From Daucus carota subsp. sativus (Eukaryota > Streptophyta > Magnoliopsida > Apiales > Apiaceae), in the NCBI RefSeq assembly GCF_001625215.2, contig NC_030387.2:38277606-38341605 (forward strand): a stretch of 64,000 nt of DNA. The letters are read 5' to 3'. Shown one piece after another: positions 22,702 to 35,213 of the stretch (position 1 is its first letter; each line of letters begins with the position of its first letter). Both the position numbers and the translations under genes were made by a program. The notes under the pieces were generated by a model. It did not search any database, had not been told where the DNA came from, and worked only from the letters and a program-made list of their open reading frames with translations.

Positions 22702-24072
22702 CTAGCCTTTTGATCCCCTATGTTTAATTTTATGTGCTGAATGTCGAATATCAAATTCATCTACATACTTCAATGGAGTAACTGACTCGTTTCTACTTCT
22801 CTTGATCTTTGGGCTCAACAAACCCCTATGCCTAAAACCATAAAGCTTGATAACCTGGTTGTCAGCAAAATTAAACGCCCTCTCCATACTTTTCAAGCAC
22901 TTCTCAGCCGCGTAATCTCCATAGCTCCCACAAGGTTTGCAACCCACAAAATGCGTCACAAATGGCCACCTCTCATCCCCCAACCCCGGATGATACTTCT
23001 CCATCATCTCCTCATACCTATCAACCAACCCTTGCCAAAACCCATGCAAATAATACGTATTCTCAACAAACACTTTCTTCATCCACTTATCCTTTTGCGA
23101 AATCAACAAGTATATCAGGGCAGACTGATCATCCGCCTCAAACGCCGGCCTCCCTTTCAAATTTGCTGTCAAAACCCTCCCAGCCTCGTCACGAATCGGC
23201 CCTTTCGGCCCCATTGGAGCCCAAACATCCAACAAATCCAAAGACCACTGACAGTTCCTAAACAAAAAACTCCCCGTGTTCAACGCAATCCACGACTTCT
23301 GATTAAACAACAAGTCAGGATACCCATGAATCACCATATTATACCGATCATACTTCCCATACGGAATCTCAAACACCATATCAGTAAACCAAGCATCACT
23401 ATCCATCCACCAAATCCACTCCACCTCAGGATGAGACAACATTAGTTTCCGAATCAAAGGCAATTTCGCCCAATACCCCGATAGCTCCCTGTCCAAATGT
23501 GCCATATTATACACAATCTCAATCCCATGTATCCTACAATAATCAATCTTATTCTTAACTGCTTTCAACAAATAATGATCCCCAATTGGGTTATCACAAG
23601 GCCCTGGTGGTGAACCAGTCACCAGCATCACTCTCGGCTTCCCATTAATCGACGCCGAAAAACCCGGGTTTTTCCTCAACCACATTCTCCTACTAGCATC
23701 CCAGGACCTAATTTTCGGGCCAAGACTATAAGTCTCATTAACACTCATCTCTCGTTCTTGATCACCCGGGTCGGTGGCATCACCCGGGTCATACCCGGAC
23801 CGGATCTCCGCCAGGATCCGATTCGTCTCCTCAACGAGACTCTGGTTATCCAATTCACTGTCGGCGACGAGGTTGCCGAGGCCAATGGTGCCACGGAGGA
23901 CGAGGATGGTGACGAAGCCGCAGAGGATGGTGATTTTAATGTTGTTGAAGGTCTTGTGGATCTGGCGGTTACGAGGATTGGCGGGGCGGCGGGCGGCGGC
24001 GGCATGAGTGGCGGCGGTGGGTAAGTGAGTTGAACTCGCTCGTTTCTGAGCTGCGAACGATTCACCCACCAT
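22702..24072 (-). CDS. XXT5: Xyloglucan 6-xylosyltransferase, GT34 family, XXT5-like
   Basis: Single exon, 456 residues, the length of Arabidopsis XXT5 (457). XXT enzymes transfer xylose from UDP-xylose to the glucan backbone of xyloglucan in the Golgi; XXT5 acts with XXT1/XXT2. The start at 24072 (MVGESFAAQKR) was chosen over an upstream in-frame Met at 24225 because MVG..F.AQKR matches the family N-terminus. Type II topology: basic cytosolic tail, membrane segment about residues 46-64 (IKITILCGFVTILVLRGTIG), then the lumenal catalytic domain. The metal-binding DSD motif lies in WWMDSDAWFTD (221-231). Also seen: TGSPPGPCDNPIGDHYLLK (152-170) and THFVGCKPCGSYGDY. Coding GC content is high compared with the flanks. 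Confidence 0.93.
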   Translation of the reverse strand: MVGESFAAQKRASSTHLPTAATHAAAARRPANPRNRQIHKTFNNIKITILCGFVTILVLRGTIGLGNLVADSELDNQSLVEETNRILAEIRSGYDPGDATDPGDQEREMSVNETYSLGPKIRSWDASRRMWLRKNPGFSASINGKPRVMLVTGSPPGPCDNPIGDHYLLKAVKNKIDYCRIHGIEIVYNMAHLDRELSGYWAKLPLIRKLMLSHPEVEWIWWMDSDAWFTDMVFEIPYGKYDRYNMVIHGYPDLLFNQKSWIALNTGSFLFRNCQWSLDLLDVWAPMGPKGPIRDEAGRVLTANLKGRPAFEADDQSALIYLLISQKDKWMKKVFVENTYYLHGFWQGLVDRYEEMMEKYHPGLGDERWPFVTHFVGCKPCGSYGDYAAEKCLKSMERAFNFADNQVIKLYGFRHRGLLSPKIKRSRNESVTPLKYVDEFDIRHSAHKIKHRGSKG

Positions 24073-24477
24073 AGTAATAAAATAAAGAAATGGATTAAAG
24101 GGAATGAATGAATATATTAGAGTGTGAAATTTGAGCGGTGAAAAGAGTGAGGAGTGGACACTCCCGCCGTTTACGCACTTCTCGTTATGTGTATGATGGA
24201 GATAGATACATGTATATACACACACTGTCTGTGCAGCGTATAGTCTATTTTATTTTTGTTTCGGGAAAATAGAATGAGGGACAAAGCCGGTATAAATTTG
24301 AATGCAAGAATAAGAATGGAACAAGATTTGATTAAAAAAGAAGAATGGAATCAGATATTCCATAACGGTTTTTCCTGTATGTCCATAGCACACAATAAGC
24401 ACAAAATTTGATAATTTTTTAATATTTTAATTGGCTTACATTCTTTTAATAATGATGGTTCTCCTACATTCACACCA
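24073..24477 (-). promoter_or_regulatory. 5' UTR and promoter region of the XXT5-like gene
   Basis: Upstream region of the single-exon gene. Minus-strand TATATACA at about 24209-24216 is a plausible TATA box, which would put transcription start near 24180. Two short upstream ATGs would then fall in or before the leader. Inferred from sequence only. Confidence 0.4.
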
Positions 24478-24680
24478 ATCACATCTAGAGGTGTACACGG
24501 TTCGGGTTGGTCAGTTTACCGGAATTTAACAACCCAACCCAATTAAATCGGGTTATCAAAATTTCAAATCAACCCAAATCGTGTAAACCCAAATCGTGTA
24601 AACCCTAAAACCAAACCAATTTGTAGTGTTTCGGTTTTGATCAATTTGGATCGGTTAGGATCGGTTAGTCGGTTTACTAA

Positions 24681-25488
24681 TTATATACTTATATATAATA
24701 AGCGCAAGGGAGATAATTTGGTCGCATGGTCCTATGGTCCAAAGGTCCAAAAGCTTATCATCCGTTGGATCATATATTGAACAGATAAGCACCGTTAGAT
24801 TAGAACAAAATTAACTTCTGTTTTATAAGGCAATTGATATCTACTTACATGTTTATAATTCTTTTTCTGAGTCCAAAACGAATTCTGTCTTTCACGTGTT
24901 TATGATTTTTTCAATCCAAAATAAATATTTTCTACCAGTTTTATTTGCAGAATCATATAAATCGCATCGTCACAATTTTTTTATAATATATTTTAAAATT
25001 AATAAGCCGGATTTATGTGAGGAACGAATACAATTTTTTTTAATTCAAAATAGATTCTACCTTCTTACTGCATGTTTATGATTCCTTTTCTTAATTCAAA
25101 ACAAATTATGTTTATCAATTTTAATCTAGAACCATATAAATTTTTTGAAAAATATAAAATACATTTATAAATATAATCTAATAGGAGTTGGTGTAACGTA
25201 TTCTACTCAAAATATATTAAAATTTGATAGAAAGAAATTAATACTTTGCCATGATACATACGAGAAAAGGAATGACTTGATTACAATAATTTATTTGAAG
25301 CCGTTAATGACTGTGATGATGTATTTACAACAATTCTAACTTACAAACAAATCATAATTTCAAATTTTATTTTATTGAAAATTTTAATTTATTATTTATA
25401 AATTAAATTTTTTAATACCATTTAAAACATATTTAAAAAGTTTATAAATAATTAAAAAGCTCCCGTGCCTTGCACGGGCTATAAGCTA

Positions 25489-25489
<1 letters not shown>
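24681..25489 (+). mobile_element. Helitron-like element (3' end clear, 5' end uncertain)
   Basis: The 3' terminus has hairpin CCCGTGCCTTGCACGGG (25462-25478, 7-bp stem) then CTATAAG and CTAG (25486-25489) followed by T. The hairpin stem is the same as in the Helitron ending at 21602. The 5' end is placed only roughly, near TATACTTATATATAATAAGC; it lacks the usual TC start. Confidence 0.5.

Positions 25490-25561
<72 letters not shown>
25490..25561. repeat. (TA)n microsatellite
   Basis: About 72 bp of pure TA dinucleotide directly after the Helitron 3' end. Predicted (IY)n peptides here are artefacts. Confidence 0.95.
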
Positions 25562-26649
<1,088 letters not shown>

Positions 26650-27199
26650 GAACAGATGCTTAACTCTCCTATGCATACTAGTATAATCATATCCGATTAC
26701 TATGTAAAACTGAAACATGTACGGCTAATAATTTAAATATTTCATAATAAATTTTTTGATATATACAGGTTAAGAAACTTTACCTCTGTATGTCCCTTTG
26801 GATGTTTCAGTATGTGTGTTAGGTTGTTCTGGTAGTAGTATGCAGGGTCTTTGTAATAAACTAATAGGTTATAGTAATGGCTCCTATGTTTGGTCGTTGA
26901 TGTAGCTACTCTCTTCTAACAGATGGTTTTAATAAATAAATTTTGCTTATAAAAAAATATATTCGAGGTGCTGAGCTATGCATATATATAATATTTAAAA
27001 TATTTTATTTTTTATTCGGGTTGGTTTGGTTCGGCCAAAAAAAACTCAAGCCCGTAACCAACCCAATTAAATCGGGTTTATATTTTTTTAAACCAAATAC
27101 ATATCGGGTTCAAAATATTCGGGTTGGTTCGGTCGAAAAGTGATCGGTTCGGATTGGTTTGGTCGGTTTTACCAAATCATGTACACCCCTAATCACACC

Positions 27200-27671
27200 A
27201 ATGAAAACACACCAAATTTATGAGTTTCTGTGCTTAGCATGTCCACACTAGACAAACCCATTCCATAAACGTTACTTACTACTATTTCTTTGAATTTTTG
27301 TATGTATTCGTCTGAGACTCAGCGAGTCTGGTGGTTTAATCGTGATGATCTGTAACTCGCTGGAGTCGCTGCTAAACTGATTAAATTCTCTATTATGTAA
27401 TTAATTATTTCTTTAATTTTCAATCAATCCAGTTAATCTCTATTTAATTTTTTTTTCATGTCTTTATCGAAAAAATTTGAATCCCATTTTTTATAATATT
27501 GATATTAAATTTTAAAAAAATATATTTCTGATTATTAGTTTTGGATTCTATTTCTGACTAAAGAAATGAATAATGGATATTTACTTATCTAAAATTTAAA
27601 ATTAATAATCAAAAATACTTTTTTATATTTTAATATGCATGTGAAAATTAAACAAAAAACATGTAAGATGA
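27200..27671. other. AT-rich intergenic spacer
   Basis: No gene or bounded repeat seen between the two hAT-type elements. Confidence 0.4.
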
Positions 27672-27679
27672 GAGGGGAA

Positions 27680-28098
27680 TAGGGTACATGTGTCACGGCA
27701 GTTCTCACTGGCATGCCTATAGGCATGTATTTTACAAAAAGGCATGTCCAAATGGCATGCCATTTTCCATTAAATATAGCAAAAATTGCCACATCATTAT
27801 AGGATTGATACGGATTGATACTAAAGTGCACTTACAAATATAACAAAATTTAGTAAATATTGAGAACAGAACTTAGTACAGTACTAACTTATATTAGTAG
27901 TTTATCTAATATTTAACTATGAAGTTGGACAATATTTAAAATTTTCAATATCTATAAGATATAATATTTATATAAATTTTATTATTTATATAAAAAACTA
28001 GTAAAAACGCATGCAAAATGGACAAAAGGCATGCTTAGGGCATGCCCAGTATGGCATGCCCAATCTGGCATGCCCGTGCCGCTGTGACATGAACCCTA
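27680..28098. mobile_element. hAT-type MITE with GGCATGCC subterminal repeats
   Basis: A 419-bp element with perfect 8-bp target duplication GAGGGGAA (27672-27679 and 28099-28106). Terminal repeats TAGGGTACATGTGTCACGGC and, read back, TAGGGTTCATGTCACAGCGG are imperfect inverts. Several GGCATGCC/AGGCATG motifs cluster near both ends, as expected for subterminal transposase-binding repeats. No coding capacity. Confidence 0.85.
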
Positions 28099-28106
28099 GA
28101 GGGGAA

Positions 28107-29243
28107 GAAGGTATTTGGTCATGGGAGGAGGAGGAAAAAGATTTTAAACGTAAATGATTAACGTTAGCTAGATATTTATAGTTAATAAGTTGAAATAATA
28201 GTCTGCTTAATTAATTTATTACTTTAATATTTATTATATAATTAAAAGAAATTGATAATAAAAAATCATATTTTTTAATCTAATATTATTATTAAAGACC
28301 GGAAGTTCAAACTCAAACCTTATCAATGATATATTATAATTAAAATTTTTATATCACTGGTTTCAAATATATATCTTTTATTATCATTATGATATATATG
28401 TCATTCTAATAGAATCACAAAGTACAAACTACAAGTCACTGCTGCTAGAATCAAGAAGCCAGAAGAGTTCCTCAAATGCCTCATCAAAATTGGGTGATGT
28501 TTTGTCCAGTACCCCAAATAATTAAGCTGTTACAAACACTGAGTTTAAATTTGTTAAGTTGCTACAAGGTATCTTCTGTAATTCTGTCAGCACTTCGCAT
28601 TAACCAACTAGTGTTGTGTGCGCACAAATTTAAGATGCACACTTGTATGAACGAAAATGAACCTTTCTATTTTTGTTGTAAATTTAAGAATCTTGTTCGA
28701 ATTGAACTAGATTGTGAAATTAATGAATGAGTAGAGCCTTATGGAAGAGCCAAGAATTGCAAAGAGCCATGGTGCATGTATATACTACAGCAGATTGAGA
28801 CCTCCAACTCTGTTTTCCAGAGAGAAAGACCACCCATAAAAAAATACTTTGCCATGTTAATGACATACGTGACCCATTTGGTAAAGTTTCGTATCAAGCA
28901 CTTTGAAGTTTTGAAAGAGCCTGTCACTAATATTTTATCGTGAAGGAGCAGAACTTGCCCAAAACAGATTATCTCACCGATCAATAACTTTAAAAATTTA
29001 AAAGAGTCCATCACTAATATTTTACCGTGAAAAAGCAAAACTTGCCTAAAATAGATAATCTCACCGATAAACATAAAACCAGTGCTTCATATATATGACA
29101 GAATCTCTCTATTTCGAGGAACAAATTCTGCCAGTCTTGCAGTACTTCTACATAGATCTTTTAATAAATCTAAATTACATCTTGCAGCACAGAATGTTAT
29201 TCAATATTGATCTGGGCAGTAATTAACTAGGTTCTAAATAAGT
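28107..29243. other. Intergenic spacer with a tandem duplication at about 28910-29070
   Basis: At about 28910-29070 a unit of roughly 90 bp occurs twice (CACTAATATTTTAYCGTGAA...GCAAAACTTGCC...AGATAATCTCACCGAT). The stretch at about 28735-28805 (GAGCCTTATGGAAGA...GCAGATTGAGAC) resembles 32600-32660 near the PRE gene, so flanks in this cluster have been copied. No gene supported. Confidence 0.5.
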
Positions 29244-29891
29244 TTACAAATCACTGGTAGCACAAATATACTTAAACAAACATGCCCTACGCTTAAAGGC
29301 CTTAAATGTCAGAGGATATTTTTCAGTAAATATTGCCGAGCTGTTGCTGGTGCATTCTCTGGATCTCTGCACCTTCACTCTAAAATCATTAAGAACCGTC
29401 GATCCGATCTTTTCCAGCCCCTCCAAGCACTTCTCCTGGGAAGCTAAGGAAGCTTTTATCAACAAATTCACAGCTAACATATCAGGCGCAATAAAAGCCT
29501 CATGATCTCCCTGGCCTACTGTTAGCAATTTGATTGATTCATGGAGCTGACTCGTCGCAACTTGCAACAAAAAATTGCAGTCGCGCAGTGTTGGCAGGCC
29601 TTTTGAGTCGTCGCTCAGGGTTTGGACTAGTGAAGAGATGTTCTGGAGTTCTGCAAAGGAGATATGAAGTGATAGGAGTACAGGGTCGTCTCGTGGGATA
29701 ACCTCAGTTGGTCTTTCGAGTGTGTATTCGTAGGAATAGGTAACGTAAGTTAGGAGGACAGTATAGGTAGTGTAATTTAAGAGGATGGCAAAGCAAGTTA
29801 AGCTGAAGACGAGGAAGAAAGGGCTTTGGACAAATTTTGATTGGTGAATGAACTTGAAATTGTTGGGAAATAGATCATGTTTAGATGCCAT
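29244..29891 (-). CDS. PMEI-like domain protein, short subclass, membrane anchored
   Basis: Single exon, 215 residues. The start at 29891 (MASKHDLF) was chosen because a TATA-like TATATATAA on the minus strand (about 29937-29945) lies between it and the upstream in-frame Met at 29996. A hydrophobic segment at about residues 24-52 precedes a partial plant invertase/pectin methylesterase inhibitor fold: LRDCNFLLQVATSQLHESI (C105) and IKASLASQEKCLEGLEKIG (C155), the second cysteine pair of PMEIs. The first CX8C hairpin typical of PMEIs is absent. This resembles the pro-region of type I pectin methylesterases without the enzyme. Whether it inhibits PME is unknown. Close relative of the broken copy at 30681. 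Confidence 0.75.
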   Translation of the reverse strand: MASKHDLFPNNFKFIHQSKFVQSPFFLVFSLTCFAILLNYTTYTVLLTYVTYSYEYTLERPTEVIPRDDPVLLSLHISFAELQNISSLVQTLSDDSKGLPTLRDCNFLLQVATSQLHESIKLLTVGQGDHEAFIAPDMLAVNLLIKASLASQEKCLEGLEKIGSTVLNDFRVKVQRSRECTSNSSAIFTEKYPLTFKAFKRRACLFKYICATSDL

Positions 29892-30680
29892 GTTGCTAAT
29901 TTGTAATGCTCTTGATATGCACCAATAGACAATAGAGTTATATATAGTAGTGGCTGGATGATGAGGGGGCAAGTTTGTAAAATTCTTAAAATGCAATATA
30001 GTAATTGTTGAAAGTGAAAGTATGGTGAGTTGAGAAGAAATTTGAAAACCTTCTATAAAAGCTCAAAGTACTTTGTATGCACACCTATCCACATTTTCCT
30101 TAAAGAGTGGCCTGGAGTGGGCACATTGAATTATTTTGTAGGTGTCTGCATCACAATTTAAACGGTTAGCAGAAGCCGAGAGCTTAAATTATTGGCCATG
30201 GCTGACGATATGCGTATGTGCATAGATCCTAGCTGAAAAATATCTGATCATGTTGAGTTTATAATTCAGTTTGAAAATTTGCTATTGAGTTCAGAGCTTC
30301 AGGCAATAAATAAGTATCTGCACCCTAATTAGCTTCTCTGTATTATAAGTTAGTCACTGTTAGCTATCTGCACCCTAATTGACTTGACAAGTTTTAGGTT
30401 GATTAAAAGTCTCCATGAAAATGCATGGTTAAGGAGTGATTAGTAATCTGCTGCATATTGGGCACCGTAAAGCTGGAGCAAAATTTTCCCAAAACAGACA
30501 ACCGCGACTATAAATAATCTCATGATCAAATGGTTCAAACATATGACTGAGTATCTCTCTGAGGAACAAATTCTGCCAGTCTTGCAGTACTTTTACATAA
30601 CTTTTTTGATAAGTCTAACTTACTATTAAACACGAAACAGGATGTTATTCATATAGCAGACTGATTAGCTAAATTAGGTT
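29892..30680. other. Promoter of the 29.2 kb PMEI-like gene and spacer
   Basis: Holds the minus-strand TATA-like box near 29937-29945. The stretch at about 30535-30620 (ATGACTGAGTATCTCTCTGAGGAACAAATTCTGCCAGTCTTGC) is a diverged copy of 29095-29160, that is, the duplicated 3' flank of the neighbouring PMEI gene. Confidence 0.5.
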
Positions 30681-31070
30681 CTAATTACTTTTACAAATTA
30701 ATATCTCTGAGCTGTTGATCATGCATTGCTTGGATCTTTGTACCCTCACTCTAAAATCATCAAGAACCGTCGATCCCTTATATTCCAGCCCATCCAGACA
30801 CCTCTCCTGGAAATCCAAGGACGCTTTTATCAACAGATACACAGATAAAATATCAGGCGCTCCAGACGCCTCATGATCTCCTTGGCCTACTGTCAGCAAG
30901 TTGATTGATTCGTTAAGTTGACTCTTTGCAACTAGCAATAGAACATTGCAGTCCTGCAATTCTTGAGGGTTGTTTGAGTCATCAGCGAGGGTTTGAGCTA
31001 GTGAAGTGACTTTTTGGAGCTTGGAAAATGAGATACAAAATGATAAGAGTACGGTGTCTGGCTGGATGGG
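30681..31070 (-). pseudogene. PMEI-like domain gene remnant
   Basis: Open frame of about 130 codons with LQDCNVLLLVAKSQLNESIN and IKASLDFQERCLDGLEYKG, very close to the 29.2 kb gene. Upstream the frame meets TAG at 31071-31073, and no start codon or membrane segment is found before it in any frame. The C-terminus stops early (SEILICKSN). The first in-frame Met is inside the domain. This fits a tandem duplicate that lost its 5' part; a missed upstream exon cannot be excluded. Confidence 0.65.
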
Positions 31071-31834
31071 CTAGTTTTTACTTTAAACAAATGAAGTAAT
31101 GTATTCATCACAGAGAACTTATCCAATTCTAGCATCAGAATAAGTAACAGTAGTATAGAGATTTAATATATAGTTCAAGCCTCGAAAAAAGTAGCTACAC
31201 GAGAAATGATGATTGAACATCAATGGAGGGGAGTGACCTTGATCTTAATTATTTCATAATTGGGTCAATCATTAATACTACCACTGGTAATTGTTAAAAG
31301 TGAAAATATACTGAGTTTTAGAAAAATCCGAAAATATTCCAGAAAAGCTCAAAGCACTTTGTGAGCACACATATCTACATTTTCCTTAAAAAGGGCCCTG
31401 GAAAATAACATTAGATCGTTTTCTGGCGTTGACATCACGGTATAAATGGTTAGTAGAACTTAGACGCCAGAAACTTTAATTATTGGCCGTGGCTCTGCAA
31501 TTTGTTTGGCAATGAGATTCTCATCTAGGGAAAGACTATTGAAACTTAGCTAATGCTATCATTCACTCAAATGCATTTGATGAAGCCAAGAGGGGTCTTC
31601 AAATGCATCCTGCACCCGAGACTGTTTCGTTGTCTCCATTCATTTTGGCTCATGATAATTTCTTTAGTATCAAGTTTCACCATATGCAAATGTTGGAATA
31701 ACATAATAAAAGTACGCGTTATCTAAACTGGAGACAGAGCTGTCCAGATCCAGACCCAGCGTGCTAAGGTTCTTACAAACACTGTTGATAAGTCACACCA
31801 TGCTGGCTGCTGCCATCAATGAAGGAACAGAAGT

Positions 31835-32069
31835 CTAAGCTTCAAGGGCCACTACCATCAGCATCAGGGTGTTAAATTGCCAATTTCCGACAGCTAAGGC
31901 TGTCGCTTCCCTGGCATCCATTTCTTGCAAGTCAAAATTAAATAGATAATCAGATATTTCCTTCAGCATCGGTGCTGAACTAAAAACAAAGATATCAGGT
32001 GAAATCCCGGTACTTATTGTTTCATTAGACCGATTACATAATAATTCTTTTACTGCGTTCTCCAGGTAT
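31835..32069 (-). pseudogene. Unidentified coding-like remnant (possible terminal exon)
   Basis: An open stretch of about 78 codons ends at TAG (31835-31837) and begins after a CAG acceptor-like site (32072-32070). It reads NAVKELLCNRSNETISTG...VFSSAPMLKEISDYLFNF...EATALAVGNWQFNTLMLM. Its composition looks protein-like, but no start codon fits and no family is recognised. It may be a last exon of an unseen gene or a gene fragment left in the cluster. Confidence 0.35.
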
Positions 32070-32853
32070 CTGACGTATTTTCAATAGCTTATCAATATAC
32101 ATGGCAAATGATTAATCAATTAAGCTCCTAACAACTGAAATCAGGACTCAGAGACAGTGAGGCCCTGCGTTAGATTAAGCTGAAGTTCATATAATAATAA
32201 ATTAAGCAGTCGCGACATATTGTCAGAGCTGCAAATGCTTAATAACAAACCAAAATAGATTGGAGCAGACAAATTGCAGCCCAAATACATCACAGGCTTA
32301 AAATATCAGTTTGGTGGGACAAAACTCAGAAGTCCAGTTTAGACGGATACGCGACAAAATGTATATTATATGCATTTGAAAGCCAAGAACCTGAAGGTAT
32401 TCTACTATGAATTATGAATAAAGAAACTACTTGTGCAACAAGGTATCAGTAGGATGTAAACATCCATATAAGTAACTCTCTCGACACATCTGCAATCGTA
32501 CACTTGTATGACAGAAAACCCGCTTTACTATTTCTGTATTAAGAAAATTGCTCAGTGATTGAAACTCAAACCAGATATGTGAAACTAATTAATCAGCAGG
32601 GCCTTATTAGAAGACTAAAGTCTCCATGAACCATGGCCCATGTACTAGAGCAGATTGAGACAACTGGGGCCTGCAAAATAATTTCTAGGTTCTAACTTCT
32701 AATCTATCGCGATTAATGTCATCTTAAAACCAATTACTATGCCACCTAACGCTACCCTGCTCTTTTTAAGCAGCTCATTCCCCCCATCAACCTCCTGCTC
32801 AGTAGACTTGTTCAAGAGACGCGACAGGTTGAGAGAAACCACCTAGTTAAGGC

Positions 32854-33372
32854 ATGTCTAAAAGAATAACAGGAGCCACCCGAATCACAGATGATGAACT
32901 TAAGGAACTTGTCCTGAAATTACAAGCACTCGTACCTGCAGAGTCTAGCTCAAGGAGCACTACAAGGGTAAGTTGTGCGGTATCTTCATTATTAATTCAA
33001 GTTCCTTTTATCTGATACATAATGAATATGCATGACAATTGCTATATATTTCTAATAGTCATACTCAATATTTCAAATTAGAGATTCGCGACAAGGACTA
33101 ATGCTCTGTAAGACCTTACTGGAGTGAAGTACGGTCTTACAGAGTATTCGACTCAAGTGTGCTAATCAACACTGACAAATACAAGTGCATGTAATGTATG
33201 TGACCAGGTATCATCATCAAAGATTCTCAAAGAGACATGCAATTACATCAAGAAGTTGCACAAAGAGGTAGATGATTTAAGCACCAGACTTACTTATTTA
33301 CTAGACTCCATGGATAGTAACAGTGTGGATGTGGAGACTCTCCGAAGCCTTTTGCAACAATCTTACATTTAG
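32854..33372 (+). CDS. Atypical (non-basic) bHLH protein, PRE / ILI1 family
   Basis: Two exons, 32854-32967 and 33208-33372, encode 92 residues, the usual PRE length. The helix-loop-helix is clear: [20 protein letters not shown], then [20 protein letters not shown] and [18 protein letters not shown]. There is no basic DNA-binding region, as in Arabidopsis PRE1-6/KIDARI, which act by binding and sequestering inhibitory HLH partners and promote cell elongation downstream of gibberellin, brassinosteroid and auxin. The intron sits inside the HLH between ...STTR and VSSSK, the conserved PRE position. It lies on the plus strand inside a minus-strand PMEI cluster. Which PRE paralogue it corresponds to cannot be told. 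Confidence 0.9.
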
Positions 33373-35213
33373 GTCTGGAACTCCCGGTCTCCTCAAGAAC
33401 AGAACTCTATGGTCATTGTAACATGAAAATATAACATATCTTACTTAGCACTCTATCCGGAAACTAGCTTTGTTTCCCCTGGTTTTGTTGGATTTATAAT
33501 AGAGAAACATGGTACGAGTGGCACCATTTCATACAAGGCTTTGAGAATCTGAATTTTTGGTGAAATGAAGGAAATTATATGTACTTCTTTTTTTTTTGAA
33601 TAAAAAATTATATGTACTTCTAGTTTCGTTCTTTTCAGTGGATGAAATGCAAATCTTTAATAAGAATGTCAAAGCTGTTCTGCATAGCTTTGCCTGTGTA
33701 CTACCACCTAACGATCTTCAATATCTATAATACTGATAATGATCAAGAGCGAAGCAAAAATTTGATCTTGGAAACAAATACTACCTCCAGGCTCCATCCT
33801 AATTTGCATGAGTCTTTTGACTAGCACGGTTTTAAAAAAAAATGAACATTTAACTTAATATATCACAAAAAATTAAAATATTAGTGAGTGTTAGATAGGT
33901 ATAGTTTATGAATGTGTGACTAAAGATATTATAAATGAAGTTATTTAAAAAAAAGATATTATAAATGAAAATTTCATTCTTTTGAAATATTGAGAAAAAA
34001 ATTAATATAAAATGAGGAAAGAGCCTATGATCTTAAATGAATAATTACATTGGGTAGTGCCTATGATCTTAAATGAATAATTACATTGGGTAGTGTTATC
34101 GATTCTTAAGTTTGTTTTGCATTTGGTATCGATACACGACTGACTAGCAGTACTCTTAGTAAAAACAAAGCACATCGATCGCTCAAACGGTTTATAAAAT
34201 AGGTAGATATGTCAAATTTACGTTTTTTTGAAATAATTAGTAAATATCACTAATTGGATGTTTATGTGCCTAGCCACTATCCTGGCCCACCGAACAAAAT
34301 GGTTTTTTATAACTAATATATTTAAAATTTGATTATTGTGTATGCAGATCACATCATCCGATTCGTCCTCCAGATAATAATTTTTTTTTAGTTTCTGAAA
34401 TTTGTAATGATTAAAAATCACAGAAATCCTTTAGATAATCAGATTAGTTTAGTTTACGTCAAAAAAATTTAATGATAAAAATTCACGGAAAGATCGGTTG
34501 AACAATCTTGTAAGAAAGATCTCACTCGCAAGCCTTATCAGTGCATCCAATTAGAACAAGATACGTTGCAAAAGACCGTATACTTTGCCGCCATGCAGAA
34601 AATAAGCTCTGGATCACTCTGTTTAAGCTAACATGCTTATTTCGAAACATACTTTCATTATCATACCAAGATATTTTTTAGCACAAAAAATGCAGAATAT
34701 CTTATACATGTAGAAACTTAGGTACATATAAGCCAGGCCATGGGTTCAGAAAATTCAGACTCTGATCAGAGCCAGTCTTAAAATTTTGGATGTCCAGACT
34801 AATTTTGAAAGTGATATCTCTATTTTCAAGATCGTAAACGAAAAATTTAATACATTGAAATTAATATATAATGACATAATCAAAATTTTCATTTTAAAAT
34901 TAATAATATAATCAATTCAAATACATGTAAATATATAAATACATAAATTTATCATTATATATATAGAGTTTTTAATGTTTCGGATAATGATATTCTACAC
35001 ATTCGTCTTGATCGCCTTACTCAAACGCAGTATAAATATTCACATAAAATACACATAAACATGCAACGTAAAAAAAAATCACACCAATACAACAGCACTC
35101 GAACTGGTTCGTAACTCGCATTTATATCATACGAAAGATGATATTTATTCATGACCCAGTAAACGCAGAAAATCCACCGCAACCTCCCGGACCCAGCTGA
35201 TAATGCATGCAAC
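33373..35213. other. Intergenic spacer
   Basis: AT-rich. A direct repeat of about 45 bp occurs at 34022-34047 and 34056-34097 (GCCTATGATCTTAAATGAATAATTACATTGGGTAGTG, twice in tandem). No gene supported. Confidence 0.45.

Noticed and set aside
22828-23445. 205-codon open frame opposite the XXT5-like gene
   Set aside because: Antisense shadow of a GC-rich conserved coding exon; no family match.
24073-24225. 51-residue extension of the XXT5-like protein
   Set aside because: Not present in XXT proteins, and the MVG start fits the family; this part spans the likely TATA box and leader.
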